DNA from: Bog-756 sp963830165 | GTDB lineage: Bacteria > Actinomycetota > Acidimicrobiia > Acidimicrobiales > RAAP-2 | Length of the DNA: 64,000 nt | Direction of reading: 5' to 3' | Assembly (NCBI GenBank): GCA_963830165.1 | Contig: CAWHKZ010000002.1 | Location: 65,498 to 129,497, forward strand | Shown here: positions 56,060 through 64,000 of the stretch, one piece after another | Position numbering within the stretch: the stretch's first letter is position 1 | Layout: each line of letters opens with the position of its first letter | The notes under the pieces: generated by a model | Seen by the model: the letters and a program-made list of their open reading frames with translations, nothing else | The model's database searches: none | What the model was told of the DNA's origin: nothing | Translations under genes and position numbers: made by a program

Positions 56060-57240
56060 GCGGGGACCAACCCGCCGGCTCCGGGCGGTCCGGGTTCGAG
56101 ACCAGGGCCATCCACGCCGGCCAGCCACCGGACCCGGCCACCGGGGCGGTGGTCCCGCCCGTGTCGTTCTCGACGACCTTCGCCCAGGAATCCGTGGGCG
56201 GGCACCGCGGCTACGACTACTCGCGGAGCGGCAATCCGACGCGCGCCGCGCTCGAGACGTGCCTGGCCTCGTTGGAGCAGGCGGAGCACGGACTGGCCTT
56301 CGCGAGCGGGCTGGCCGCGGAGGATGCGGTGCTGCGACTGCTGCACCCCGGGGACCACGCCGTCATCCCGAACGACGCCTACGGGGGCACGTACCGTCTC
56401 TTCGACAAGGTGTGGGCGCCGGCCGGGCTCGGGTACACGCCGGCGGACCTCACCTCCGTCGACCGGATCCGCGAAGTGTGGCAGGACCGGACCTCGATGG
56501 TGTGGATCGAGACGCCGTCCAATCCCCTCCTGTCGATCGTCGACATCGAGGCCGTGGCCACCTTCGCCCACGACCGGGGTGCGGTCGTCGTGGTGGACAA
56601 CACCTTCGCGTCGCCCTACCTGCAGCAGCCGCTGCAGTGGGGAGCGGACGTCGTGGTGCACTCGTCGACCAAGTACCTGGGCGGCCACAGCGACGTCGTC
56701 GGGGGCTTCGTGGCCACCGACGACGACGAGCTGGCGACGCGGATCGGGTTCGTCCAGAACGCGGCGGGAGGCGTACCGGGACCGATGGACTGTTACCTGG
56801 TACTGAGGGGGGTCAAGACGCTGGCCCTGCGCATGGACCGCCACTGCGCCAACGCGGCCGCGGTGGCCGAGCTCCTGTGTGGACACCCTGCCGTCGCGTC
56901 GGTGCTCTACCCGGGCCTTCCGGACCACCCCGGCCACGAGGTCGCACGCCGCCAGATGCGCGGCTACGGCGGGATGGTGTCGTTCGTCCTGGCCGGTGGT
57001 GAGCTGGCCGCCCTCGAGGTCGCCCGCTCGGCTTCGCTGTTCACGCTGGCCGAATCTCTCGGGGCGGTCGAGTCGCTGATCGAGCACCCCCACCGGATGA
57101 CCCATGCATCGGCACAGGACTCGCCGCTGGCCGTCGACCCGGGATTGATCCGCCTGTCCGTCGGCCTGGAGACACTCGACGATCTGCTCGCCGACCTCAC
57201 CGCCGCACTCGACAGAGCCGATCGACGACCCGGGCGGTAG
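56056..57240 (+). CDS. metB: Cystathionine gamma-synthase/gamma-lyase
   Basis: A 394-residue Cys/Met-metabolism PLP enzyme. Signatures: GFETRAIHAGQPPDPATGAV at the N-terminus, DYSRSGNPTRAALE, the VVDNTFASPYLQQPLQWGAD segment and the PLP lysine in SSTKYLGGHSDVVGG (Lys206). Because the upstream gene is cbs, the pair would run reverse transsulfuration, with this enzyme cleaving cystathionine to cysteine (gamma-lyase), though the family also covers the forward synthase. The ATG overlaps the cbs stop (ATGA), showing coupled translation. Confidence 0.9.
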   Translation: MSGDQPAGSGRSGFETRAIHAGQPPDPATGAVVPPVSFSTTFAQESVGGHRGYDYSRSGNPTRAALETCLASLEQAEHGLAFASGLAAEDAVLRLLHPGDHAVIPNDAYGGTYRLFDKVWAPAGLGYTPADLTSVDRIREVWQDRTSMVWIETPSNPLLSIVDIEAVATFAHDRGAVVVVDNTFASPYLQQPLQWGADVVVHSSTKYLGGHSDVVGGFVATDDDELATRIGFVQNAAGGVPGPMDCYLVLRGVKTLALRMDRHCANAAAVAELLCGHPAVASVLYPGLPDHPGHEVARRQMRGYGGMVSFVLAGGELAALEVARSASLFTLAESLGAVESLIEHPHRMTHASAQDSPLAVDPGLIRLSVGLETLDDLLADLTAALDRADRRPGR

Positions 57241-57555
57241 CGCGTCAGACCGCGGGCCGGCTCCCCACCACGGCGCACATTCGGCTCGCACGTGGTCCGA
57301 CCAGCCCGATGGGCCGTGCCGGCGAGCCGGGCCCGGAGAAGGATCCCAGGGCTCCCCGGTGAGGCGACCGGAACTGCCGATTTCCGGGTAGCTGCATTGG
57401 CTCGTCGCTCCACACGTTGTCTGCTGTCCGTACGGCACGTATCCAGCCGAGCGAGGCCGACACCTGTCGGCGTCGCCCCCAGGTGGACCACGCCGACGTC
57501 GTCCGCCGTGGAGAAGAAGAACCGAGACACAGGACGACTGATGGGAGCTGATCGG
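57241..57555. other. 315-bp region upstream of gnd
   Basis: Between metB and gnd, same strand. No plausible ORF, hairpin terminator or recognisable regulatory RNA was found. The last 20 bases supply the GGGAG ribosome site of gnd. A promoter is presumably here because the gap is long. Confidence 0.5.
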
Positions 57556-58575
57556 ATGCAACTCGGAATGGTCGGACTCGGGAGGATGGGGGCGAACGTC
57601 ACGCGACGGGCGATGAGAGACGGGCATGACTGCGTCGTCTACAACCGGTCGCCCGATCCGGTGCGCGAACTCGCCGGCGAGGGCGCCACCGGCACCCATT
57701 CGCTGGACGAGTTCGTCGCCGCGCTCGAGCCGCCGCGCGTGGCTTGGGTGATGGTTCCGGCCGCGATCACCGGTGAGATGGTCGAACAGCTGGCCGGCCG
57801 GTTGGAGCGGGGCGACGTGATCATCGACGGGGGCAACAGCTACTACCGCGACGACATTGACCGCGCCGAACGGCTGATGCCGCGGGGCATCCACTACCTG
57901 GACATCGGAACGAGCGGTGGGGTGTTCGGCCTCGAGCGTGGGTACTGCCTGATGATCGGCGGCGAGTCGGAGACCGTGGCCCACCTCGATCCCCTGCTGC
58001 GCTCGATCGCTCCCGGCGTCCAGGCGGCACCCCGGACACCGGGGCGCGAGGGGAAGCCGACGACCGCCGAACAGGGATACCTGCACTGTGGCCCCGCCGG
58101 CGCTGGCCACTTCGTCAAGATGGTGCACAACGGCATCGAGTACGGGATCATGGCCGCCTTCGCCGAAGGACTGAACATCCTGGGTCACGCCGATGTCGGT
58201 CGGGACGACCAGGAGCGGGACGCCGAGACCGCGCCGCTCGGCGATCCCCGCTACTACCAGTATCAATTCGACCTCCCCTCGATCTCCGAGGTCTGGCGTC
58301 GCGGCAGCGTGGTGTCGTCGTGGCTGCTCGACCTCACCGCGGCGGCACTCGCCGACTCACCCCAGCTGGAGGAGTTCGCGGGGCGCGTCTCGGACTCGGG
58401 CGAAGGACGTTGGACCGTGCATGCGGCGGTCGACGAGGGGGTGCCGGCCCAGGTGCTCAGTGCCGCCCTCTACCAGCGCTTCAGCTCGCGAGGCGAGGGG
58501 GACTTCGCCGACCGGCTGCTCTCCGCCATGCGCAACCAGTTCGGTGGGCATGTCGAGAAGCCGGTCAGCGCCTGA
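57556..58575 (+). CDS. gnd: 6-phosphogluconate dehydrogenase, decarboxylating (short GndA class)
   Basis: A 339-residue pentose-phosphate-pathway enzyme that oxidises 6-phosphogluconate to ribulose 5-phosphate. It begins MQLGMVGLGRMGANVTRRAM, the nucleotide loop GLGRMG, and has VIIDGGNSYYRDDIDRAERL, the substrate loop DIGTSGGVFGLERGYCLMIG and GAGHFVKMVHNGIEYGIMAA with the catalytic Lys. Length near 300-340 marks the short, often NAD-using class. The ATG at 57556 follows GGGAGCTGATCGG; an ATG 15 bases upstream is possible. Convergent with a dehydrogenase remnant. Confidence 0.92.
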   Translation: MQLGMVGLGRMGANVTRRAMRDGHDCVVYNRSPDPVRELAGEGATGTHSLDEFVAALEPPRVAWVMVPAAITGEMVEQLAGRLERGDVIIDGGNSYYRDDIDRAERLMPRGIHYLDIGTSGGVFGLERGYCLMIGGESETVAHLDPLLRSIAPGVQAAPRTPGREGKPTTAEQGYLHCGPAGAGHFVKMVHNGIEYGIMAAFAEGLNILGHADVGRDDQERDAETAPLGDPRYYQYQFDLPSISEVWRRGSVVSSWLLDLTAAALADSPQLEEFAGRVSDSGEGRWTVHAAVDEGVPAQVLSAALYQRFSSRGEGDFADRLLSAMRNQFGGHVEKPVSA

Positions 58576-58693
58576 GGCGGTCTGCGCCCACCGACACAGC
58601 CTCCGGACCGTGAGTCGATTCTGCCGGTTGGTGACGTCACTCCGGCGCCATCGGCGGACAGTCAACGTGTCGGTCACCACCCCGATCGGTGAT

Positions 58694-58797
58694 CTTGCAC
58701 CGGCGAGCCGACCGGAACGGAAAGCGTCGACGAGAGCTACCTCGTCGACCGTCGGACCGCGGGAGATGTTCACCAGGATGGCGCCGCGACCCTCCAC
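58694..58797 (-). pseudogene. Remnant of a D-2-hydroxyacid dehydrogenase gene
   Basis: About 35 codons reading GAILVNISRGPTVDEVALVD and then AFRSGRLAGA, the strongly conserved C-terminal core of NAD-dependent D-2-hydroxyacid dehydrogenases (usual form: GAxLVNxxRGxxVDExALxxAL). Homology stops abruptly on both sides: a TGA lies just upstream, and after LAGA the frame turns into Arg/Val/Thr-rich noise instead of the expected LDVFxxEP. It looks like a leftover of a deleted gene at the boundary of the accessory region. Confidence 0.72.
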
Positions 58798-59177
58798 TCG
58801 TCATTGAACCAGCCGGCACGGTAGCTGGGTGGCTCCTGGAGGGCACCGGCCCGGTCGGGCGAGCGACCCTCTCGAAGGTTGGTGCTACCTGGCGAACCTG
58901 CCAATATGCGAAAGTCCCCGGATCCGGGGCCTGGGGCCTCAGTTCCGGGGACTTCCGATTTCAGTGTCCGGGTACTTCGACGAACACCTGTTGGTGGGGT
59001 GTTCTCGGAAGGGTCTGACCTGGGGCGGAGCCAACCTGCGGGCGGCGGTTTCATACGCCGAAGCCCGGATTTTCATACGGAAGGCCAAAAGTCCAGGTCA
59101 GCGGGTGGTTATGACTCCGACCGGTTGGTGACCCCAACGCAAGGGTCAGCGGTGCGAGGTGCAGCCAGGGGCACCGG
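58798..59177. other. 380-bp non-coding stretch with several inverted and direct repeats
   Basis: Between the dehydrogenase remnant and the toxin-like gene. Frames in this stretch are not protein-like. It contains nested dyads around 58912-58954, a GAACACC/GGTGTTC hairpin (58982-59004), and two copies of TTTCATACG 22 bases apart (59049 and 59071). I cannot name it; a recombination or insertion scar is possible. Confidence 0.5.
58912..58954. repeat. Nested inverted repeats
   Basis: AAGTCCCCGGA (58912-58922) pairs perfectly with TCCGGGGACTT (58944-58954), an 11-bp stem. Inside it, CCCCGGATCCGGGG (58916-58929) is a perfect 14-bp palindrome by itself. The two alternative foldings are mutually exclusive, as in a terminator, att site or mobile-element end. 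Confidence 0.7.
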
Positions 59178-59732
59178 TTAGCCGGGTTTGGCGCGGGCGG
59201 GGTCCAGCCTGTCGATGCACTGCACTACCGCCCTCCTCCGGCCTCGGACGAGTGGTAGCAGTTCTGCTCGCTCCCGCAGCGTCTCGCACGAAACCAGCTC
59301 GGCCCCCACCAGGTCCTTGGCGAACTCGATGTCCTTATCGCGGTTGGCGACCAACTTGGCGACGACCAGGTCGTGGGCGTCGAGGCACATGGCCCGGCTC
59401 GGCAGCGCATCTTCGCGGTCAAAGGGCACCAGCCGGTCTCTCCACCCCTCCGGCAGATCCGCTGTAGTGATCGAGACTCCTTGGCCGTACACACCGAACG
59501 CCGTCTCGAAATCGGACCCCTCGCCGATCGCACCGTCGACTGCGTCGGACTTGACATTGTCGGGATCATCGAAGAAGGCGATGTCGGCCTCCGGGGACAT
59601 CCATGCCCTCAATGGCAATTCGTCCTCGCTGTACGAGCCGAGGATCGACTGGCTGCCGATCACCAGCACGTCCGGGGCGTCGGCGATCTTCGACGCCGCC
59701 CTTAGGATGTGGGCCAGCTGCTCTCGGTTCAC
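59178..59732 (-). CDS. DUF6036-like nucleotidyltransferase, candidate toxin
   Basis: A 184-residue protein starting at a GTG that overlaps the upstream antitoxin stop by four bases. The nucleotidyltransferase core is recognisable: VLVIGSQSILGSY (GS motif) and SPEADIAFFDDPDN with the acidic residues, then a helical C-terminus (HDLVVAKLVANRDKDIEFAK). It resembles the DUF6036/AbiEii-type nucleotidyltransferases that serve as toxins in type IV-like toxin-antitoxin or abortive-infection pairs. The coupled upstream gene encodes a DNA-binding protein, as expected for an antitoxin. Confidence 0.72.
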   Translation of the reverse strand: MNREQLAHILRAASKIADAPDVLVIGSQSILGSYSEDELPLRAWMSPEADIAFFDDPDNVKSDAVDGAIGEGSDFETAFGVYGQGVSITTADLPEGWRDRLVPFDREDALPSRAMCLDAHDLVVAKLVANRDKDIEFAKDLVGAELVSCETLRERAELLPLVRGRRRAVVQCIDRLDPARAKPG

Positions 59733-60257
59733 CTCGAACTCGACGCCGGAGACCTGCCGAAGGTCGCAAGGACCTCCTGGCGTTCCGCATCACTCAGCAC
59801 CCCAGCGAACGGTGAGTTCTGGCGCAGATCCCTGGCCCTTGGTGACCGCGAGGTCAGGGCTTCGAGGATCTCAGCGGTCGGGCCCGAGAGGAGACGCTCC
59901 CACTCATCGAGCCAATGACGGGCACGGCCCCGGTGGTCACGCTCCTGCATCTTGCGCAGGTTGGCGCGGCCTGTCGCCAGCACGTCCTCCGGGTTGGCTA
60001 CCAGCTTGCCGGCGACCGCGTGCCCCAACCACAGGCTGCGCTGCTGGTCCCTCGTCATCCGCGCGGTCCGGGCCCGCAACTCCTCGAGGTGGCTGCGCCG
60101 CACCCTCCGGTGAGTGCCCACCGTGACATAGGGGATGTCCCCTGAGTTGCACAGGTCGACGACATGCTGCCGGGACGCGTTCGAGCAGGCTTGCCGCCTC
60201 ACCTGTGGTGAGGAGGTCGGTGCTGTCGCCCACAAGATCCTGGTCCATGCGTGTCAT
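59729..60257 (-). CDS. Excisionase-like HTH DNA-binding protein, candidate antitoxin (one frameshift)
   Basis: About 176 residues. The N-terminal part, MTRMDQDLVGDSTDLLTTGE then AASLL, continues in another frame as NASRQHVVDLCNSGDIPYVT then VGTHRRVRRSHLEEL; joined, they form a MerR/excisionase-type (HTH_17) domain. An extra base at about 60177 separates the two. The rest is helical (RDQQRSLWLGHAVAGKLVAN). Its TGA overlaps the GTG of the nucleotidyltransferase gene. HTH_17 proteins upstream of DUF6036 proteins form candidate antitoxin-toxin operons. If the frameshift is real the antitoxin would be broken, which a live toxin would hardly allow, so an assembly indel is more likely. Confidence 0.68.
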
Positions 60258-60261
60258 GACC

Positions 60262-60292
60262 TCTATTGTATCAACAACCACCAAAAACGCAA
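60262..60292 (-). promoter_or_regulatory. Promoter of the candidate toxin-antitoxin operon
   Basis: On the minus strand TTGCGT, 16 bases, then TACAAT (60265-60270), with the antitoxin ATG seven bases beyond. The hexamers are near sigma-70 consensus and the surrounding DNA is unusually AT-rich, indicating a strong, nearly leaderless promoter. Confidence 0.6.
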
Positions 60293-60371
60293 CCATCGTG
60301 CCTATGATTTGTGTTTTTTGTGTTTACCCGAGGCTCCCTGTGCAACCGGCCCCAAGTGGCAGGACGTGCGG

Positions 60372-61686
60372 TCAGGAGGCGGTCAGCGAGCACAGCGCAA
60401 GGTTGAGCGCCCCCGCGAACACAAGGGCGGCCTCAACCGGACCCAGGTCCACCTGTGTCCCATGCAGTGCCTCATTCCGGAGGTTGATGCCCGGGTGGCC
60501 AGCAAGCACTGCCCGGTAGAACCTCACCCACGATTGGTCCATGCCCCGGTCCTCGAGCAGACCGACAAGGTTCCCGAGACCCACATATCCGCCAGGCATC
60601 GAGGCCGTTGGAGCCCGGTAGACCACCTCGCCGGCGGCTTCCAGCAACTCCCGCGCAATGCGCTCGATCTTCGGGAGTGCTGTGAACGCCGCCCCCTCGC
60701 AGTCCTCGTTGAAGTACCTGTTGAGCGCCCGGTGCAGTGCAGCGGCCACTGGTGCTGGGACGAATCCTCCCCGGGTCACCAACGCGGCCCACTCCCCCTC
60801 ATCGATGGGCGACCAGCGGGCGCCAATACGGCGCAGCGCCTCCGCCCACACCGGACCCCAAATTTGCAGTCGATGCGTCTCCACTTGGAGCATCTGGTAG
60901 TCGAGGTCACCGCCTGGCGACATGCTGCGTGCTCTGCCGTCTGCCCCCAGATGGACCCTGGGGAACAGTGTCGAGAGCGGGGCCAGCTCCCGTGCTTCCT
61001 CGGCGACAGCGCGGTTTGCATCCCTTTGCCCGGTAGGTGGTCCCAGACTCAGCAGGGCTAACAGGGCCTCCTGCCAGGTGGGTTGGTCGAGCAACTCATC
61101 GAGCAAGCGCTCCAGCACTGCTACGTCGATTTCCACCGAGGTGCCAACACGGACGAGGCCAAGGTCCTCGACATCGAGCTCCTGCAGCGACTGGATGGCG
61201 GAGCGGTAGAGGTCCTGGAGGCCATGACGTTGCGCGAGCTCAGCCGCATCACGGAGGTGTGCCATCCGATTGATGGCAGGCGCGGCCTCGCCGGCCCGGA
61301 GCAGCGCTTCCACTTCCTGGCGATACAGGGCCTGCTTCTGGTCCGGGCCGAGTCCCGGACGTGAAATCTGCGCCTCGATGGTCGATTGCGTGTTCCACAC
61401 GTCATCTCGATACAACTCCCTGGCCTGCTCAAGCAGCCCATCTACCTCAGGTTGGCCGTCCCGATCTGCGGACAGCGGCCTGAGCAGCCCGAGCACTACC
61501 CCCGGGCCCACCGAGCCGTCAGCGAGGGCCACTCTCGCGAGGCGCATACCCACGTCGTGGATCTCGGCGACCTTGTCGTGCTGGCCGGTGCTTCGTGCGA
61601 GGTCCAGTGCTCGAGCAACGAACCTCCCAGCCATCAGGGCTACATGAAGCCGGTCGGACTCATCCTCTGCGTCAAATTCTGTCGCT
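60372..61686 (-). pseudogene. DUF4209/HEPN-like protein gene, 5' end cut off by an IS21 element
   Basis: The remaining 438 codons are largely helical. The C-terminal part (LGNLVGLLEDRGMDQSWVRF ... INLRNEALHG) carries a conserved RNxxxH in LRNEALHG, the HEPN-type motif also typical of DUF4209 proteins, many of which occur in defence or stress loci. The frame is open without a start right up to the IS terminal repeat (TEFDAEDESDRLHVALMAGR), so the true N-terminus lies beyond the element, outside the window. Apparent internal starts (61634) are secondary. It follows the toxin-antitoxin-like pair at 115 bp on the same strand. Confidence 0.7.
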
Positions 61687-61728
61687 GATCACCGGAAACT
61701 CCCCAGAGATGATCACTGAAATTCCCCA
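61687..61728 (+). repeat. Left terminal repeats of the IS21 element
   Basis: Two related copies of GATCAC..GAAA.TCCCCA, at 61687-61705 and 61711-61728, five bases apart. They form the inverted partners of the right end and are presumed transposase binding sites. Confidence 0.85.
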
Positions 61729-61826
61729 CTTGTGAGCCCGGGGTGGACCCGAAGGTCCACCAACCGAGGTGAGGCCCCTTCGAAGCTGGCGGTTCCTACG
61801 CCAACCAGCCCGAAGGGACCCCCTCC

Positions 61827-63134
61827 ATGCTCACACGAGGAGAAGACGTGGAAGCTCACGCACTGAGAAAGAGGGGTTGGTCGATCTCGGCCATCGCCCG
61901 CCACCTGGGCCGTGACCGCAAGACGGTTCGGTCCTACCTGAACGGCGAGCGGGTGCCCGGCGCCCGGGCCCGACCCGACACACCCGACCCGTTGGCTGAC
62001 TTCGAGAAGTACCTCACCGCTCGGTTCGCCGACGACCATCACGTCTGGGGCACGGTCCTGTTCGAGGAGGTCACGGCCCTGGGCTACGCCCAGAGCTACC
62101 CGACCTTCGTCCGCCAGATCCGGACCCGTGGCCTGCGGCCACACTGCGAAGCGTGTCGGGGGGTCGTCGGCCGGGACACCATCGAGATCGACCACCCACC
62201 GGGTGAGGAGATCCAGTGGGACTGGTTCGAGCGTCGTCGTGCCCCCTGGGGCGGCACCGCCTACGTGCTGCTCGGCACCTTGCCCCACTCCAGCCGGACC
62301 CGGGGGGTGCTGGCCGAATCGATGGACCAGGCCCACCTGATCGAGGCCATGGACGGCGTGCTGCGCCGATTGGGTGGAACGTCCAGAATCTGGCGGACCG
62401 ACCGACTGGCCACGGTGATCCGGCCGGGGACCAAAGACGTCCAGGCCAGCTTCGCCCCGGTGGCCAAGCACTACGGGGCGGTCGTCGAGCCGTGTCCGCC
62501 CCGGCGGGGCAACCGCAAAGGGGCGGTCGAGGCCGCGGTGCGGTTCACGTCGGGCCGGTGGTGGCGCACCCTCAGCGCCACCAGTCCTGAAGAGGCCCAA
62601 GCCAGTCTCGACCGGTTCCTGGCCGGGGCAGGCGATGCCCGGGAACGGCGCACGCCCACCGGAGTGAAGACGACCGTCGGCGAGTTGGCCGACGCGGAGC
62701 CGCTGTTGGACCTGCCGGCACTCCCGTTCCCAGCCACGATCACCGTCACCCGCCCGGTGGACGACAACGCCACGGTCGCCTTCCGGGGCAACCGCTACTC
62801 GGTGCCGCCGGGGCTGTCCGGGGTGGTGCTGGAGCTGCGCCACCGGCTGGCGTCTTCGACCCTCGAGATCCACGCGACTTCGGGGGCGCTGCTCGCCACC
62901 CACCGGTTGGCGCCGGCCGGAGCCGGGACCATCGTGCGCACCCCCGAGCACCGGGCTGCCCTCGAGTCGGTCGTCCTGTCGAGCTTCACCACCGCACGGC
63001 CGTGCGACACCAAGGCCAACCGGCCACCGGGCCCCGAGTCACTGGCCGAAGCGGCCCGGCTGCTGGGCGCCGAGGGTCGAGAAGTGACGGTCGACCTGCA
63101 GGACTACGCCGACCTGATCGAGGGGACGCCATGA
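61827..63134 (+). CDS. istA: IS21-family transposase IstA
   Basis: A 435-residue DDE transposase. N-terminal helix-turn-helix GWSISAIARHLGRDRKTVRS; DDE core with the first Asp in EIQWDWFERR, the second in IWRTDRLATVI and the Glu in RGNRKGAVEAAV; and the C-terminal beta-barrel segment NRYSVPPGLSGVVLELR (Mu-type). The open frame is intact, so the element may be active. Its stop overlaps istB. It catalyses strand cleavage and joining during transposition. Confidence 0.93.
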   Translation: MLTRGEDVEAHALRKRGWSISAIARHLGRDRKTVRSYLNGERVPGARARPDTPDPLADFEKYLTARFADDHHVWGTVLFEEVTALGYAQSYPTFVRQIRTRGLRPHCEACRGVVGRDTIEIDHPPGEEIQWDWFERRRAPWGGTAYVLLGTLPHSSRTRGVLAESMDQAHLIEAMDGVLRRLGGTSRIWRTDRLATVIRPGTKDVQASFAPVAKHYGAVVEPCPPRRGNRKGAVEAAVRFTSGRWWRTLSATSPEEAQASLDRFLAGAGDARERRTPTGVKTTVGELADAEPLLDLPALPFPATITVTRPVDDNATVAFRGNRYSVPPGLSGVVLELRHRLASSTLEIHATSGALLATHRLAPAGAGTIVRTPEHRAALESVVLSSFTTARPCDTKANRPPGPESLAEAARLLGAEGREVTVDLQDYADLIEGTP

Positions 63135-63901
63135 GCGATAACTCGATCTACCAACAAGCCCGCAGCCACCTGGCCTACTTGCGGCTGGCTGCCGCCGCCG
63201 AGGCCCTGCCGGGCGAACTCGAGCACGCAGCCGCCCACGACCTCGGTCACACGGCCTTCTTGGAGCGCCTGTTGGAGGTCGAGGTGTCGGCCACCGAGGC
63301 CCGGCGACGGGCCAGCCTGGAGCGCTTCGCCTCGCTACCATCACCATTCCGGCTGAGTGACTTCGACTTCGACGCCCAGCCGTCGATCGACAAGAAGCTG
63401 GTGAACGAGCTGGCCACGCTGCGGTTCTTGGAGGACGCCACCAACGTGCTGTTCATCGGACCTCCCGGGGTGGGCAAGACCATGCTGGCCGTCGCCCTGG
63501 CCCGAGCCTCCATCGATGCCGGCTATCGGACCTATTACACAACGGCAGCCGATCTGGTGGCCCGGTGCCACCGGGCCGCGCTGGAGGGCCGGTGGGCGAC
63601 CACCATGCGGTTCTTCGCCGGACCGAGGCTGCTAATCATCGACGAAGTCGGCTACCTGCCGTTGGCCAACGAGGCAGCAGCCGCCCTCTTCCAGGTCATC
63701 ACCCAGCGCTACCTGAAGAGCTCGACGGTGCTGACCACCAACCTCGGGGTGGGGTCGTGGGGAAAGATCTTCGACGATCCGATGGTGGCCGCCGCCATGC
63801 TCGACCGGCTGCTCCACCGCTCCGTCGTGTTCAACATCGACGGCGAGAGCTACCGGATGCGGACCCACCGGGCCCGTGCCAGAAGCTCACCAAGGGGGTG
63901 A
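63131..63901 (+). CDS. istB: IS21-family ATPase helper IstB
   Basis: A 256-residue AAA+ ATPase that selects target DNA and activates IstA. Walker A VLFIGPPGVGKTMLAVALAR, Walker B PRLLIIDEVGYLPLANEAA, sensor 1 STVLTTNLGVGSWGKIFDD and the arginine-rich end VAAAMLDRLLHRSVVFNIDG are all present. It starts at an ATG overlapping the istA stop. The frame is intact. Confidence 0.93.
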   Translation: MSDNSIYQQARSHLAYLRLAAAAEALPGELEHAAAHDLGHTAFLERLLEVEVSATEARRRASLERFASLPSPFRLSDFDFDAQPSIDKKLVNELATLRFLEDATNVLFIGPPGVGKTMLAVALARASIDAGYRTYYTTAADLVARCHRAALEGRWATTMRFFAGPRLLIIDEVGYLPLANEAAAALFQVITQRYLKSSTVLTTNLGVGSWGKIFDDPMVAAAMLDRLLHRSVVFNIDGESYRMRTHRARARSSPRG

Positions 63902-63953
63902 CGTCCAACCCGAACGCATAGTCTCTGGCATCACCCCACCCCGGGCGAGCACC

Positions 63954-63994
63954 TGGAGAATTTCGATGATCGAGAGTGGGGAGTTTCCGTGATC
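63954..63994 (-). repeat. Right terminal repeats of the IS21 element
   Basis: TGGGGAGTTTCCGTGATC (63977-63994) and an inner copy TGGAGAATTTCGATGATC (63954-63971), inverted relative to the left end. Only six bases of flanking DNA follow before the window ends. Confidence 0.85.
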
Positions 63995-64000
63995 GGCGTC

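Larger units (their letters stand above)
61687..63994 (+). mobile_element. Complete IS21-family insertion sequence
   Basis: About 2.3 kb carrying istA and istB with ATGA overlap and bounded by imperfect terminal inverted repeats: GATCACCGGAAACTCCCCA at the left and TGGGGAGTTTCCGTGATC at the right. Each end has a second inner copy (GATCACTGAAATTCCCCA at 61711-61728; its counterpart at 63954-63971), the multiple-terminal-repeat arrangement typical of IS21. It interrupts a HEPN/DUF4209-like gene. No target-site duplication is visible, with only six bases of right flank available. Confidence 0.9.

Noticed and set aside
55582..58266. An 894-codon minus-strand open frame opposite cbs, metB and gnd
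   Set aside because: Runs antisense to three recognisable enzymes and across their intergenic gaps; composition typical of shadow frames.

Overview
The window is very GC-rich chromosomal DNA, almost certainly from an actinobacterium. The gene content (WS/DGAT acyltransferase, DevR/DevS two-component pair, monomeric isocitrate dehydrogenase, NDMA-type alcohol dehydrogenase, Lhr helicase, a His-lacking Amidase_3 variant) fits the class Acidimicrobiia best. That placement is an inference; there is no rRNA, tRNA or other marker here to fix it. No CRISPR array was seen.

Layout. 1-5.2 kb: branched-chain amino-acid ABC uptake genes (cut by the left edge), then a divergent lipid pair (membrane-anchored esterase and WS/DGAT). 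5.3-8.4 kb: a lipoprotein beta-propeller, and a short-chain dehydrogenase divergent from its probable TetR regulator, with two palindromic operators between them. 8.4-19.3 kb: a hypoxia/redox block holding cytochrome bd oxidase and its assembly transporter (cydABDC), a GNAT acetyltransferase, a STAS protein, small coiled-coil proteins, a DevR/DevS-like regulator pair and a universal stress protein. Near-identical DevR (DosR)-like boxes lie before cydA and in the STAS/coiled-coil intergenic region, with a weaker one near usp. 19.3-28.5 kb: drug-type ABC exporter, sulfatase, flavin monooxygenase, MFS exporter with TetR, and a wall amidase-like protein. 28.6-38.1 kb: lipoprotein, isocitrate dehydrogenase, SPOUT methyltransferase, YtcJ-type amidohydrolase, MarR/MFS genes and a DUF3089 hydrolase. 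38.2-42 kb: a sulfonate/taurine-type ABC operon ending in a TauD-like dioxygenase, with a clear promoter. 42-52.7 kb: alcohol dehydrogenases, VOC protein, Lhr, aldo/keto reductase, XRE regulator and a TIG-domain membrane protein. 52.7-53.8 kb: two divergent small basic paralogs sharing an 11-bp element next to each start codon. 54.3-58.6 kb: transsulfuration pair (cbs, metB) and gnd. 58.7-64 kb: an accessory region with a decayed dehydrogenase fragment, a structured non-coding stretch, a candidate toxin-antitoxin pair, and a HEPN/DUF4209-like gene cut by a complete IS21-family element.

Quality note. At least a dozen conserved genes, mostly in the first 31 kb, carry one-base frameshifts, usually a lost or gained G or C in a short homopolymer. 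The flanking frames encode complete conserved proteins, so these look like sequencing or assembly indels rather than pseudogenes. The affected genes are given here as whole reconstructed spans, with the approximate shift position noted.

How it works together. The strongest theme is low-oxygen adaptation: a DevS-like sensor and DevR-like regulator, a high-affinity terminal oxidase with its assembly exporter, and a stress protein, tied together by a shared candidate operator. The sulfur theme (sulfonate uptake with dioxygenase, a sulfatase, cbs and metB) is spread across the window. The right end shows genomic flux.
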